5,672 nt of DNA from Candidatus Ruminimicrobiellum caprinum (GCA_017413305.1 JAFPUA010000171.1:1-5672); one strand, 5' to 3'; positions 1-5,672 are shown, counted from the stretch's first letter. A program made the numbers and translations. Notes: generated by a model not told the origin, from the letters alone.

Positions 1-214
1 AATTATTTTTTTGTTTTTTGTCTTTAACATACATTTTTAATTTTGCATTAGATCCGGAAGTATGTCTTATCAATATTAACTGTTTAATTTTTTTGTTATC
101 TTGATATTTGCTTAAGACATCACTTTCATTTGCACTATTTATGTTTTGAGCATACAAATTAAAAGAGATAAATACTATCAAAATGATAAAAAATATTTTC
201 ATAAAAAGTTTCAT
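1..214 (-). CDS. Exported protein, N-terminal part only; possible L,D-transpeptidase (YkuD-like)
   Basis: This gene starts at 214, reads leftward and is cut by the window edge, leaving 71 codons without a stop. ATG 214 is preferred over an in-frame ATG four codons later because a purine-rich ribosome binding site (AGAGAGA) lies just upstream of it. Residues 1-22 form a clear signal peptide: a short basic start, a hydrophobic core rich in Phe and Ile, and an apparent signal peptidase I site after Leu-Tyr-Ala before Gln23. The mature part begins with a polar linker, then a beta-strand-like segment (KQLILIRHTSGSNAKLKMY, about residues 44-62) followed by a Lys-rich stretch. That segment resembles the first strands of some YkuD-type L,D-transpeptidase domains, but the catalytic Cys/His region lies outside the window, so this is an inference from a short similarity. 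It follows the D-Ala-D-Ala dipeptidase gene after 20 bases, probably in one transcript, which fits a cell-wall role. It could instead be another exported protein of unknown function. Confidence 0.6.
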   Translation of the reverse strand, partial: MKLFMKIFFIILIVFISFNLYAQNINSANESDVLSKYQDNKKIKQLILIRHTSGSNAKLKMYVKDKKQKNN

Positions 215-234
215 ATTCTCTCTAAATATATTTT

Positions 235-912
235 TTATTTTACATCAAAATTAAAATAAGTATCAGGATATGGTTCGTTTTTTAAAGTAAAGTGCCACCA
301 TTCGGAATCAATAGGCTTAAAGCCTGCTTTCAACATTGCATCTCTTAAAATCTGTCTGTTCTTTTTCTGTTTCTTTGTGATTTTTTTGTAGTCAGGATGA
401 GATTCTTCTCCGAAGAAATCAAATGTTCCGCCCATGTCAACAAAAGAACCATCTTGTTTTATTATCGTTAAATCTATCGTACTTCCTCTGGAATGTCCTG
501 ATTTTGCTGCAACATAATTGCCTGCAAGAAGATCCGATTTTTTTATATCCGGATAAAAAGATTTATTTCCTTCGTCGTTGGGATCATTTATCCATTTAAC
601 AAAATCATCAACTGCTTTCTGAGGTCTGTAAGTATCCCAAATAAGTATTCTATATCCTTGCTGTCTTAAATCTGCAGCAGCATTAACCAACGCGGCAAGA
701 GCTTCTTTTGTCATATATGCGACAGGAGCTTTGTATCCTGTTATTCTGTGTCCCGTAAAATTGTAGTCAGAATAATATCTCATATCATAAACAACATCAT
801 AAATCTTGTCGGAAACTTTTGCAAAGCCACTTTTATTGGTAGAAATTTTGTCCGCAAAAACAAATGGTACAATCGATAAACATAAAACTAAACTCAAAAC
901 AAATTTTTTCAT
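235..912 (-). CDS. Exported D-alanyl-D-alanine dipeptidase (VanX/DdpX family, peptidase M15D)
   Basis: This gene encodes a 225-residue zinc dipeptidase that hydrolyses D-Ala-D-Ala. Residues 1-20 are a signal peptide ending Val-Phe-Ala before Asp21, so the enzyme should act outside the cytoplasmic membrane; the mature length of about 205 matches VanX (202). The active site is complete: Ser-Gly-His at 138-140 with H140 and D147 as zinc ligands (seven apart, as in VanX H116/D123), the Glu-Trp-Trp-His motif with E204 as catalytic base and H207 as third ligand (spacing as in VanX E181/H184), and Asp-Thr-Tyr-Arg-Pro with R96 corresponding to VanX R71. The start is supported by AAGGAG upstream, although the spacing is long (about 12 nt). 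No vanH- or vanA-like ligase gene is visible next to it, so a glycopeptide-resistance role is not supported. A housekeeping role, such as recovering D-Ala from wall turnover as proposed for DdpX, is more likely. The family call is firm; the exact substrate is inferred. Confidence 0.92.
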   Translation of the reverse strand: MKKFVLSLVLCLSIVPFVFADKISTNKSGFAKVSDKIYDVVYDMRYYSDYNFTGHRITGYKAPVAYMTKEALAALVNAAADLRQQGYRILIWDTYRPQKAVDDFVKWINDPNDEGNKSFYPDIKKSDLLAGNYVAAKSGHSRGSTIDLTIIKQDGSFVDMGGTFDFFGEESHPDYKKITKKQKKNRQILRDAMLKAGFKPIDSEWWHFTLKNEPYPDTYFNFDVK

Positions 913-947
913 TTTCTTCTTTCTCCTTAAATAAATATTTTCTTTTG

Positions 948-953
948 ATTATA
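948..953 (-). promoter_or_regulatory. Candidate -10 box for the dipeptidase gene
   Basis: On the - strand a perfect TATAAT lies 35 bases upstream of the dipeptidase start codon, in very A+T-rich DNA. No good -35 hexamer is seen at 16-18 bases upstream (TATGTT is the best placed), so this is a tentative promoter. The 913-1003 stretch holds only this element, the ribosome binding site and A/T tracts that could serve as upstream elements for both divergent promoters. Confidence 0.35.
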
Positions 954-1003
954 TAAAAATTTTATAAAAAAACATAGAAAAAATTTAATACGGTTTTATT
1001 TAT

Positions 1004-1032
1004 TTGACAAACGACAAAAATAAAACTATAAT
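1004..1032 (+). promoter_or_regulatory. Consensus housekeeping promoter of the trp operon
   Basis: TTGACA at 1004-1009 and TATAAT at 1027-1032 are both perfect matches to the vegetative sigma-factor consensus, with the ideal 17-base spacer and an A/T-rich upstream stretch. Transcription should begin near 1039-1042, about 20 to 30 bases before the base of T-box stem I. Such a strong, apparently unregulated promoter fits a gene set controlled after initiation by the T-box. I see no obvious palindromic operator overlapping it. Confidence 0.88.
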
Positions 1033-1280
1033 TTTTCATGTAGTTTCAATAATACAACAAACCGATGATGCGGAGATAAAAATAAGAAGTGCACTAACAG
1101 CGAGCCTGGGTGGTGAGAAGCAGGCAGAAAGCAGCTTATTAAATGGACCGCAGAGGGTGCAGTCAAAAGTAAAGTGTAGTTTTTTACCGAGTATTCTGCA
1201 ACGCAGGGCACGCGTAAGTTGCCGGGAATATGATGGTATTCCTTATAAAGTGTGAAATTGTGTTTTTTTGCAGTTTCAAA

Positions 1281-1316
1281 TCAAGGTGGCACCGCGGATA
1301 TTAAATTCGTCCTTGA
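1281..1316 (+). promoter_or_regulatory. T-box antiterminator
   Basis: TCAAGG (1281-1286) pairs perfectly with CCTTGA (1311-1316), enclosing the conserved bulge TGGC (1287-1290) and the ACCGCGG stretch. The TGGC bulge is complementary to a tRNA acceptor end GCCA, and bacterial tRNA-Trp normally has G at the discriminator position, so bulge and specifier agree on the same tRNA. The 3' strand of this helix overlaps the 5' strand of the terminator, making the two folds mutually exclusive. Confidence 0.9.
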
Positions 1317-1346
1317 AAACAATTTTTGTTTGGGATGAATTTTTTT
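1305..1346 (+). terminator. Intrinsic terminator of the T-box leader
   Basis: ATTCGTCCT (1305-1313) pairs with GGGATGAAT (1332-1340), including two G-U pairs. Above a small bulge, AAACAA (1317-1322) pairs with TTGTTT (1326-1331) around a three-base loop. A run of seven T (1340-1346) follows at once, as expected for Rho-independent termination. It shares 1311-1316 with the antiterminator, so charged tRNA-Trp should leave this hairpin free to stop transcription before trpE. Confidence 0.88.
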
Positions 1347-1352
1347 ATTTCT

Positions 1353-1358
1353 GAGGTG
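1353..1358 (+). promoter_or_regulatory. Ribosome binding site that fixes the trpE start
   Basis: GAGGTG sits six bases before ATG 1365. It lies just downstream of the terminator T-run, so it is present only in read-through transcripts. It decides the start codon: the upstream in-frame TTG at 1326 and ATG at 1335 both lie inside the terminator hairpin and have no such site. Confidence 0.8.
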
Positions 1359-1364
1359 CTTAAA

Positions 1365-2825
1365 ATGTTTAAACCTAACTACAATCAAATAGTCGAATTA
1401 TCAAAAAACTACAAAACTGTTCCTGTAAGCTGTGAACTATACAGCGATATCAAAACTCCTATCCAAGTTTTAAAAATTTTAAAATCAGCAAGCAGCCACT
1501 GTTATATGTTGGAAAGTTTGGAAGATTCTTCCACATGGGGAAGATATACATTTTTGGGGTATGATCCAAAACTGGAATTTACTTGTTTAAATAATGTCAT
1601 CAAAATAAACGGCAAAATTGTATCAAATAACGATAATCCTAAAAAATACATAAAAGATATCCTTGATAAGTATAAAAGCCCAAAAATCGATACTTTACCG
1701 CCTTTTACCGGTGGCTTGGTAGGCTATTTCTCTTATGATTATATTAAATATTCTGAACCATCATTAAAACTTGATGCAAAAGATGATGAAAAGTTCAACG
1801 ATGTTGATTTGATGTTATTTGATAAAGTTATCGCTTTTGACAATTTAAAACAGAAAATTGTTTTGATAATAAACATTAAAACCGATAATTTAAAACAGAA
1901 CTACGATAATGCCATTGAAGAATTAAACAAAATGGCAGAACTTATCAAAAACGGTGTTCCGGCAAAAGACGAACCGTTAAAATTGAAATCGGATTTTCGT
2001 TATTTGTTCAGTAAAGAAGAATATTGCGATATAGTCAACAAAACAAAAAAATATATTAAAGACGGTGACATTTTTCAGGCTGTATTATCCAACAGAATTG
2101 AAGCTGATGTTGAGGGAAATTTGCTGGACACTTACAGAGTATTAAGAACTACTAACCCATCACCGTATATGTTTTATTTCTGCAGTAAAGATATTGAAAT
2201 AGCAGGTTCTTCGCCTGAAACTTTGGTAAAACTTAAAGATGGTTTTCTGCACACATTTCCTTTAGCAGGAACAAGGCCAAGAGGTAAAACACAAGAAGAA
2301 GATATAAACCTTGAAAAAGAACTTCTTTCTGATAAAAAAGAGCTTGCGGAACATAATATGCTTGTAGATTTAGGCAGGAACGATTTAGGTAAAATCAGCA
2401 AGTTTGGTTCGGTAAAAGTAGAAAAATATATGAGCATAGAAAGATTCTCTCATGTTATGCATATCGGCTCAACGGTTACAGGCAAAATTTGCGACGATAA
2501 AACGGCACTTGATGCGATAGATTCAGTTCTTCCTGCAGGTACCCTTTCAGGCGCACCGAAAATAAGAGCCTGCCAAATTATAAATGAATTGGAACAAAAT
2601 AAAAGAGGTATTTACGGCGGAGCAATAGGATATATTGATTTTTCCGGCAATATGGACACATGTATATCCATAAGAATAGCTTTTAAGAAAAACAATAAAG
2701 TTTTTATTCGTTCAGGTGCAGGAATAGTGGCAGACAGTGTTCCCGAAAAAGAATATCAGGAATGCATTAACAAAGCAAAAGCCGTAGTAAATGCAATCAA
2801 ACTTTCTGTAGGAGGGGAATTATAA
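1365..2825 (+). CDS. trpE: Anthranilate synthase component I
   Basis: TrpE (486 residues, usual length) converts chorismate to anthranilate, using ammonia delivered by TrpG. The N-terminal domain carries the tryptophan-feedback element Leu-Glu-Ser at 49-51, followed by Trp-Gly-Arg-Tyr (58-61); NPSPYM at 264-269 also belongs to the feedback pocket. The C-terminal chorismate-binding domain has AGSSPE (280-285), FPLAGTRPRG (298-307), E329-H330, VDLGRND (334-340), PAGTLSGAPK (390-399), IYGGAIGY (416-423) and the Mg-site region near E463-E466. Alanine at 301, in the PLAGT motif, favours TrpE over 4-amino-4-deoxychorismate synthase PabB, which usually has lysine there (PIKGT). The retained Leu-Glu-Ser motif suggests that the enzyme is feedback-inhibited by tryptophan in addition to T-box control. 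The start at 1365 is chosen from its ribosome binding site. The stop overlaps the trpG start by one base (TAATG), suggesting translational coupling that would keep the two subunits balanced. Confidence 0.97.
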   Translation: MFKPNYNQIVELSKNYKTVPVSCELYSDIKTPIQVLKILKSASSHCYMLESLEDSSTWGRYTFLGYDPKLEFTCLNNVIKINGKIVSNNDNPKKYIKDILDKYKSPKIDTLPPFTGGLVGYFSYDYIKYSEPSLKLDAKDDEKFNDVDLMLFDKVIAFDNLKQKIVLIINIKTDNLKQNYDNAIEELNKMAELIKNGVPAKDEPLKLKSDFRYLFSKEEYCDIVNKTKKYIKDGDIFQAVLSNRIEADVEGNLLDTYRVLRTTNPSPYMFYFCSKDIEIAGSSPETLVKLKDGFLHTFPLAGTRPRGKTQEEDINLEKELLSDKKELAEHNMLVDLGRNDLGKISKFGSVKVEKYMSIERFSHVMHIGSTVTGKICDDKTALDAIDSVLPAGTLSGAPKIRACQIINELEQNKRGIYGGAIGYIDFSGNMDTCISIRIAFKKNNKVFIRSGAGIVADSVPEKEYQECINKAKAVVNAIKLSVGGEL

Positions 2826-3391
2826 TGATACTTTTAATCGACAATTACGATAGTTTCGTTTATAACTTATATCAATACATGGGTTCAATTAATCCCGATA
2901 TAACCGGAAAAAGAAACAACGAAATAACAATAAAAGAAATAGAACAATTAAACCCTGAAAAAATAATTTTGTCTCCGGGACCGGGAAAACCATCCGATGC
3001 AGGAATATGCATAGATTTAATTAAACATTTTGCAGGAAAAATTCCTATATTCGGAGTATGTTTAGGACATCAAGCAATATGCGAAGCTTTTGGAGCAACA
3101 GTATCTTATGCAAAAGAACTTATGCATGGCAAACAATCTGAAATAAATATTGATACTACTTGCCCAATATTTAAAGACTTTGACAATAAAATTGTGGTCG
3201 GCAGATACCATTCTCTTGCAGCATTGAAAGAAACAATACCTGCGGAATTAAGTATTGTTGCTTCAAGCAACGACGGAGAAGTAATGGCTGTTTGGCATAA
3301 GAAATTCAATATTTTCGGAGTGCAGTTCCACCCCGAATCAGTACTTACACCTAAAGGTTATGACATTATAAAAAATTTTTTGAGAGGATAA
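2825..3391 (+). CDS. trpG: Anthranilate synthase component II, glutamine amidotransferase
   Basis: TrpG (188 residues, standard for an unfused subunit) hydrolyses glutamine and passes ammonia to TrpE. It is a class I glutamine amidotransferase: IDNYDSF at 5-11, the PGPG oxyanion-region motif at 51-54, nucleophile C79 within GVCLGHQ (77-83), LMHGK at 99-103, RYHS at 127-130, and H169 and E171 in QFHPES completing the triad. GGAGGGG, 6 to 12 bases upstream and inside the end of trpE, is a strong ribosome binding site. The sequence alone cannot exclude that the subunit is shared with a PabB elsewhere in the genome, as happens in some Bacillus species. Its place between trpE and trpD makes the tryptophan role primary. 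Confidence 0.96.
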   Translation: MILLIDNYDSFVYNLYQYMGSINPDITGKRNNEITIKEIEQLNPEKIILSPGPGKPSDAGICIDLIKHFAGKIPIFGVCLGHQAICEAFGATVSYAKELMHGKQSEINIDTTCPIFKDFDNKIVVGRYHSLAALKETIPAELSIVASSNDGEVMAVWHKKFNIFGVQFHPESVLTPKGYDIIKNFLRG

Positions 3392-3395
3392 AAAA

Positions 3396-4406
3396 ATGAT
3401 AAAAGAAGCAATAATAAAAGCAGTAACAAAACAAGATTTAACATTTTCAGAATCACAGACAGTAATTGACGAAATAATGAGCGGTCAAGCAAGCCAAATA
3501 CAGATGTCGGCATTTTTAACGGCAATGTCCGTAAAAGGTGAAACTATAGATGAAATTACAGGTGCAGCGGCAGGTATGAGGAAACATTGTGTAAAACTTC
3601 TCAACGATATGGATATTTTGGAAATAGTAGGAACAGGTGGAGACAAATCAAACTCCTTTAATATTTCCACTACATCGGCATTTGTTATTTCTGCAGCGGG
3701 AATACCTGTAGCAAAGCACGGAAATAGAGCTGCGTCAAGTAAATGCGGTGCTGCAGATGTACTTGAAGCTCTCGGCGCAAAAATAACATTATCACCTGAA
3801 AAAAGTAAAGAAATTTTAGACAAAATAAATTTTTGTTTCTTGTTTGCACAGAACTATCACATCGCAATGAAATATGTTGCTCCTGTAAGAAAAGAGCTTG
3901 GAATAAGAACAATATTTAACATCTTAGGCCCGTTAGTAAACCCTGCAGGAGCAAATATGCAGTTGTTAGGTGTTTACGATAAAGATTTAATAGAGCCTAT
4001 GGCAAAAGTTTTATCAAATTTAGGTGTAAAAAGAGCCATGGTAGTTTACGGCACCGACGGTTTGGATGAAATTTCCGCAAGTTCTGTTACAAGCGTATGT
4101 GAAGTTATAGACGGCAAATACAAAACTTATGAAATTGAACCGGAACAGTTCGGTATGAAAAAATGTAAGAAAGAAGAACTACTCGGAGGAACTCCTCAGG
4201 AAAATGCAAAAATTACAAGAGATATTCTTTCCGGTGCAAAAGGCGCAAAAACCGATGCCGTAATATTAAATTCTGCTGCAGCAATACATATTGCAAAGCC
4301 GGAAATATCAATAGCTGATGCAGTAAATATTGCAAAAGAACTTATCGATAGCAAGAAAGCTCTTAATCAAATGGAAAGCTATGTAAGATTATCTAATGAG
4401 GACTAA
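3396..4406 (+). CDS. trpD: Anthranilate phosphoribosyltransferase
   Basis: TrpD (336 residues, usual length, not fused to TrpG) transfers phosphoribose from PRPP to anthranilate. The small N-terminal helical domain covers about residues 1-65. The PRPP-binding glycine loop GTGGD is at 79-83, followed by the signature block at 107-127 (KHGNRA, SSKCGAADVLEALG). R165 in APVRKELG fits the anthranilate-binding arginine, TIFNILGPLVNPA is at 172-184, and the DGLDE acidic motif at 221-225 fits Mg-PRPP binding. Only four bases separate it from trpG, and its ribosome binding site AGAGGA (3383-3388) lies within the last codons of trpG. No missing key residue was noticed. Confidence 0.97.
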   Translation: MIKEAIIKAVTKQDLTFSESQTVIDEIMSGQASQIQMSAFLTAMSVKGETIDEITGAAAGMRKHCVKLLNDMDILEIVGTGGDKSNSFNISTTSAFVISAAGIPVAKHGNRAASSKCGAADVLEALGAKITLSPEKSKEILDKINFCFLFAQNYHIAMKYVAPVRKELGIRTIFNILGPLVNPAGANMQLLGVYDKDLIEPMAKVLSNLGVKRAMVVYGTDGLDEISASSVTSVCEVIDGKYKTYEIEPEQFGMKKCKKEELLGGTPQENAKITRDILSGAKGAKTDAVILNSAAAIHIAKPEISIADAVNIAKELIDSKKALNQMESYVRLSNED

Positions 4407-4407
4407 T

Positions 4408-5193
4408 ATGATACTTGATGATATAGTTGCTAAACAAAAAATACGAATAGCCGAAGAAAAAAAAATAAAATCTTTTAATATTTTAAAAGACGAAGTTGAG
4501 AAATATTCTTCACTTAGTAAGATATCTTTTAAAGAGTCTTTAAAGAGTAAAGATTTTGCTTTTATATGTGAAATAAAAAAAGCATCACCGTCAAAAGGGA
4601 TAATAGTTGAAAACTTTCCTTATATTGATATTGCAAAAGATTATGAAAGTGCAGGTGCTGCAGCAATTTCGGTTTTAACCGAACCAAACTTTTTTAAAGG
4701 AAGCAATAAATATTTACAGGAAGTTTCAAATACCGTAAATATTCCGACGTTAAGAAAAGATTTTATTATTGATGAATATCAGATATATCAGGCAAAAATT
4801 ATAGGCGCAAGTGCTATATTGTTAATCTGTGCAATACTCAATGAAAAAACTCTAAAAAATTATATAAATATCGCAAAAAGTTTAAATTTAGATTGCCTTA
4901 TAGAAACTCATAACGAAGAAGAAATAAAACAGTCATTAAACAGCGGGGCAGAAATTATAGGAATAAACAACAGAGATTTAAAAACTTTTACGGTTGATAT
5001 TAACAATTCTTTAAAGTTGAGAAAATATCTACCAGATAATAAAATATTAATTTCTGAAAGCGGAATAAAAACTTCTGACGATATAAAAATATTAAAAGAT
5101 GCCGGTTTCAGTGGAACCTTAATCGGTGAAAGTATGATGCGAAGCGAAAACAAAAAACAATTTCTTTTGGATTTACAAGGAATAAAACAATGA
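4408..5193 (+). CDS. trpC: Indole-3-glycerol phosphate synthase
   Basis: TrpC (261 residues) closes the pyrrole ring of 1-(2-carboxyphenylamino)-1-deoxyribulose 5-phosphate to give indole-3-glycerol phosphate. It is a monofunctional (beta/alpha)8 barrel. Visible signatures are the N-terminal MILDDIVAK; E55 and K57 in CEIKKASPSKG; VLTEPNFFKGS (89-99); LRKDFIID (115-122) with K117, the likely catalytic acid; E166 in LIETHNE; INNRDLKTF (186-194); SESGI (216-220) with E217; and the phosphate-binding LIGESMMR (238-245). ATG 4408 is preferred to the in-frame ATG at 4396, because GAGGA (4398-4402) is correctly spaced only for 4408 and family members normally begin with this Met-Ile-Leu-Asp motif. 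It starts one base after the trpD stop and overlaps trpF by four bases. It lacks a fused TrpF domain, unlike the E. coli enzyme. Confidence 0.96.
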   Translation: MILDDIVAKQKIRIAEEKKIKSFNILKDEVEKYSSLSKISFKESLKSKDFAFICEIKKASPSKGIIVENFPYIDIAKDYESAGAAAISVLTEPNFFKGSNKYLQEVSNTVNIPTLRKDFIIDEYQIYQAKIIGASAILLICAILNEKTLKNYINIAKSLNLDCLIETHNEEEIKQSLNSGAEIIGINNRDLKTFTVDINNSLKLRKYLPDNKILISESGIKTSDDIKILKDAGFSGTLIGESMMRSENKKQFLLDLQGIKQ

Positions 5194-5672
5194 AAATAAA
5201 AATTTGCGGTCTATTCAGATCTGAAGATATAGAATATATCAACGAAGCAAAGCCGGACTTTGTAGGTTTTGTATTCGCCAAAAGCCACAGACAAGTATCT
5301 GTAGAAACAGCAGAAAAATTAAAAAAGAACCTCGATAAAAATATTCTATCCGTTGGTGTTTTTGTAAATGAAGACATGAACAAAATAGCAAAAATCTGCA
5401 ACAAAAAAATTATAGACATTGTTCAGCTTCACGGCGACGAAAACGATAATTATATAAAAAAATTAAGAACTCTTATTAACAATAAAATAATTAAAGCCGT
5501 AAAAGTAAAATCCGGCGAAGATATTTTACGATGGCGTAATTGCCAAGCGGATTTCTTGATGTTTGATGCAGGAACAGGCTCAGGACAAACTTTCAATTGG
5601 AATTTGATAGAAAATTTTATAAAGCCTTATTTCCTTGCAGGCGGCATCAATGAAACAAATATAGACGAAGCA
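5190..5672 (+). CDS. trpF: Phosphoribosylanthranilate isomerase, C-terminus beyond the window
   Basis: TrpF isomerises N-(5'-phosphoribosyl)anthranilate to the TrpC substrate. It is open to the right edge, giving 161 of about 200-205 residues. The start overlaps the trpC stop (ATGA), with AAGGA at 5177-5181 as ribosome binding site. The catalytic pair is present: C6 in KICG (general base) and D126 in FDAGTGSG (general acid). Other signatures are VGFVFAKSHRQV (25-36), with R34 in the phosphate-facing loop, VQLHGDE (78-84), and LAGGIN (149-154), the start of the phosphate-binding strand-loop. The usual Phe-Asp-Trp after the glycine-rich loop reads Phe-Asn-Trp (135-137), a mild variation. The open frame ends at the window boundary, so the missing C-terminus is due to the window and not to gene damage. 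Confidence 0.95.
   Translation, partial: MKIKICGLFRSEDIEYINEAKPDFVGFVFAKSHRQVSVETAEKLKKNLDKNILSVGVFVNEDMNKIAKICNKKIIDIVQLHGDENDNYIKKLRTLINNKIIKAVKVKSGEDILRWRNCQADFLMFDAGTGSGQTFNWNLIENFIKPYFLAGGINETNIDEA

Larger units (their letters stand above)
1060..1346 (+). promoter_or_regulatory. T-box riboswitch, tryptophan-specific (UGG specifier), trp operon leader
   Basis: This leader RNA senses uncharged tRNA-Trp and controls read-through into trpE. Stem I can be drawn from 1069-1073 pairing with 1148-1152, 1081-1086 with 1135-1140, 1090-1092 with 1131-1133, and 1104-1108 with 1121-1125, capped by a loop containing GGTGGTGAGA, typical of the tRNA-elbow-binding apex. The specifier loop carries TGG at 1144-1146 in the usual A-A-codon-A-C setting, matching the Trp anticodon CCA. 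Stem II is likely 1158-1162 with 1196-1200, enclosing 1169-1174 with 1182-1187. A stem IIA/B-like element pairs 1207-1210 with 1220-1223. Stem III is a perfect 6-bp hairpin (1225-1230 with 1237-1242). The conserved T-box sequence AAGGTGGCACCGCGGA lies at 1283-1298, inside an antiterminator that competes with a terminator ending at the T-run. No leader peptide or TRAP-type repeats are seen, so the T-box is the evident control. Pairings were drawn by hand. Confidence 0.95.

Noticed and set aside
235..912. Part of a vanHAX-type vancomycin resistance cluster
   Set aside because: No D-lactate dehydrogenase or D-Ala-D-Lac ligase gene is next to it, the protein carries a signal peptide, and the neighbours are a different exported protein and the trp operon. 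The left flank is cut, so this is rejected only for what can be seen.
880..912. Lipoprotein signal on the dipeptidase (Cys at residue 11)
   Set aside because: The residues before it (Leu-Val-Leu) do not fit a lipobox, and the cysteine is in the middle of the hydrophobic core. The Val-Phe-Ala site at residue 20 is a normal signal peptidase I site.
913..1003. A possible small gene or regulatory RNA in the divergent gap
   Set aside because: Only A/T tracts, one -10-like box and a ribosome binding site are present; no open frame with a start and no stable stem were found.
1026..1211. A 61-codon open frame on the - strand across the leader
   Set aside because: It is antisense to the T-box, has no ribosome binding site, and its residues follow from the conserved RNA stems.
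1004..1255. An 83-codon open frame on the + strand across the leader
   Set aside because: Its TTG start is the -35 box itself, it lies upstream of the transcription start, and it runs through the structured T-box stems. Its translation resembles no protein I know.
1326..1364. A longer TrpE N-terminus starting at TTG 1326 or ATG 1335
   Set aside because: Both codons lie inside the terminator hairpin and lack a ribosome binding site. ATG 1365 has GAGGTG at ideal spacing and gives the normal TrpE length.
1365..3391. Aminodeoxychorismate synthase (pabB/pabA) instead of trpE/trpG
   Set aside because: The PLAGT motif has Ala where PabB usually has Lys, the feedback motif is present, and both genes sit directly before trpD, trpC and trpF behind a Trp T-box.
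4396..4407. TrpC starting four codons earlier at ATG 4396
   Set aside because: No ribosome binding site precedes it, whereas GAGGA is well placed for ATG 4408 and the shorter form has the usual family N-terminus.

Overview
The window is A+T-rich DNA (roughly two thirds A+T by eye) from a bacterium. It carries a tryptophan biosynthesis operon on the + strand and two genes for exported, cell-wall-related proteins diverging from it on the - strand. The trp leader is a complete T-box riboswitch with a tryptophan (UGG) specifier, and Shine-Dalgarno sequences are strong. This points to Bacillota, most likely Clostridia or a relative, because T-box control of trp operons is characteristic of that phylum. 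Both exported proteins have short signal peptides (about 20 residues) of a kind more usual in diderms, so a diderm Firmicute lineage or another low-GC phylum cannot be excluded.

Left part (1-912, - strand): a two-gene cluster. The first gene encodes a VanX/DdpX-type D-alanyl-D-alanine dipeptidase with a signal peptide and all metal-binding and catalytic residues. Twenty bases downstream, a second exported protein starts and runs off the left edge; its visible part weakly resembles the start of an L,D-transpeptidase (YkuD) domain. Together they suggest peptidoglycan remodelling or recycling outside the membrane.

Middle (913-1364): the divergent intergenic and leader region. It holds a consensus sigma-A-type promoter (TTGACA, 17-bp spacer, TATAAT) and a T-box leader of about 300 nt. 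Stem I with its UGG specifier, stem II, a stem IIA/B-like element, stem III, the antiterminator with the T-box sequence, and a competing intrinsic terminator can all be drawn by hand. Uncharged tRNA-Trp should stabilise the antiterminator and switch the operon on.

Right part (1365-5672, + strand): trpE-trpG-trpD-trpC-trpF, tightly packed with overlaps or gaps of a few bases. trpF is cut by the right edge. TrpE and TrpG form anthranilate synthase, TrpD adds the phosphoribosyl group, TrpF isomerises the product and TrpC closes the indole ring. The genes for tryptophan synthase (trpB, trpA) are expected just beyond the window but are not seen.

I found no mobile element, CRISPR array, tRNA or rRNA gene, and no evidence of a wholly undescribed system. 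The points most worth a second look are the details of the T-box and the exported dipeptidase/putative transpeptidase pair.
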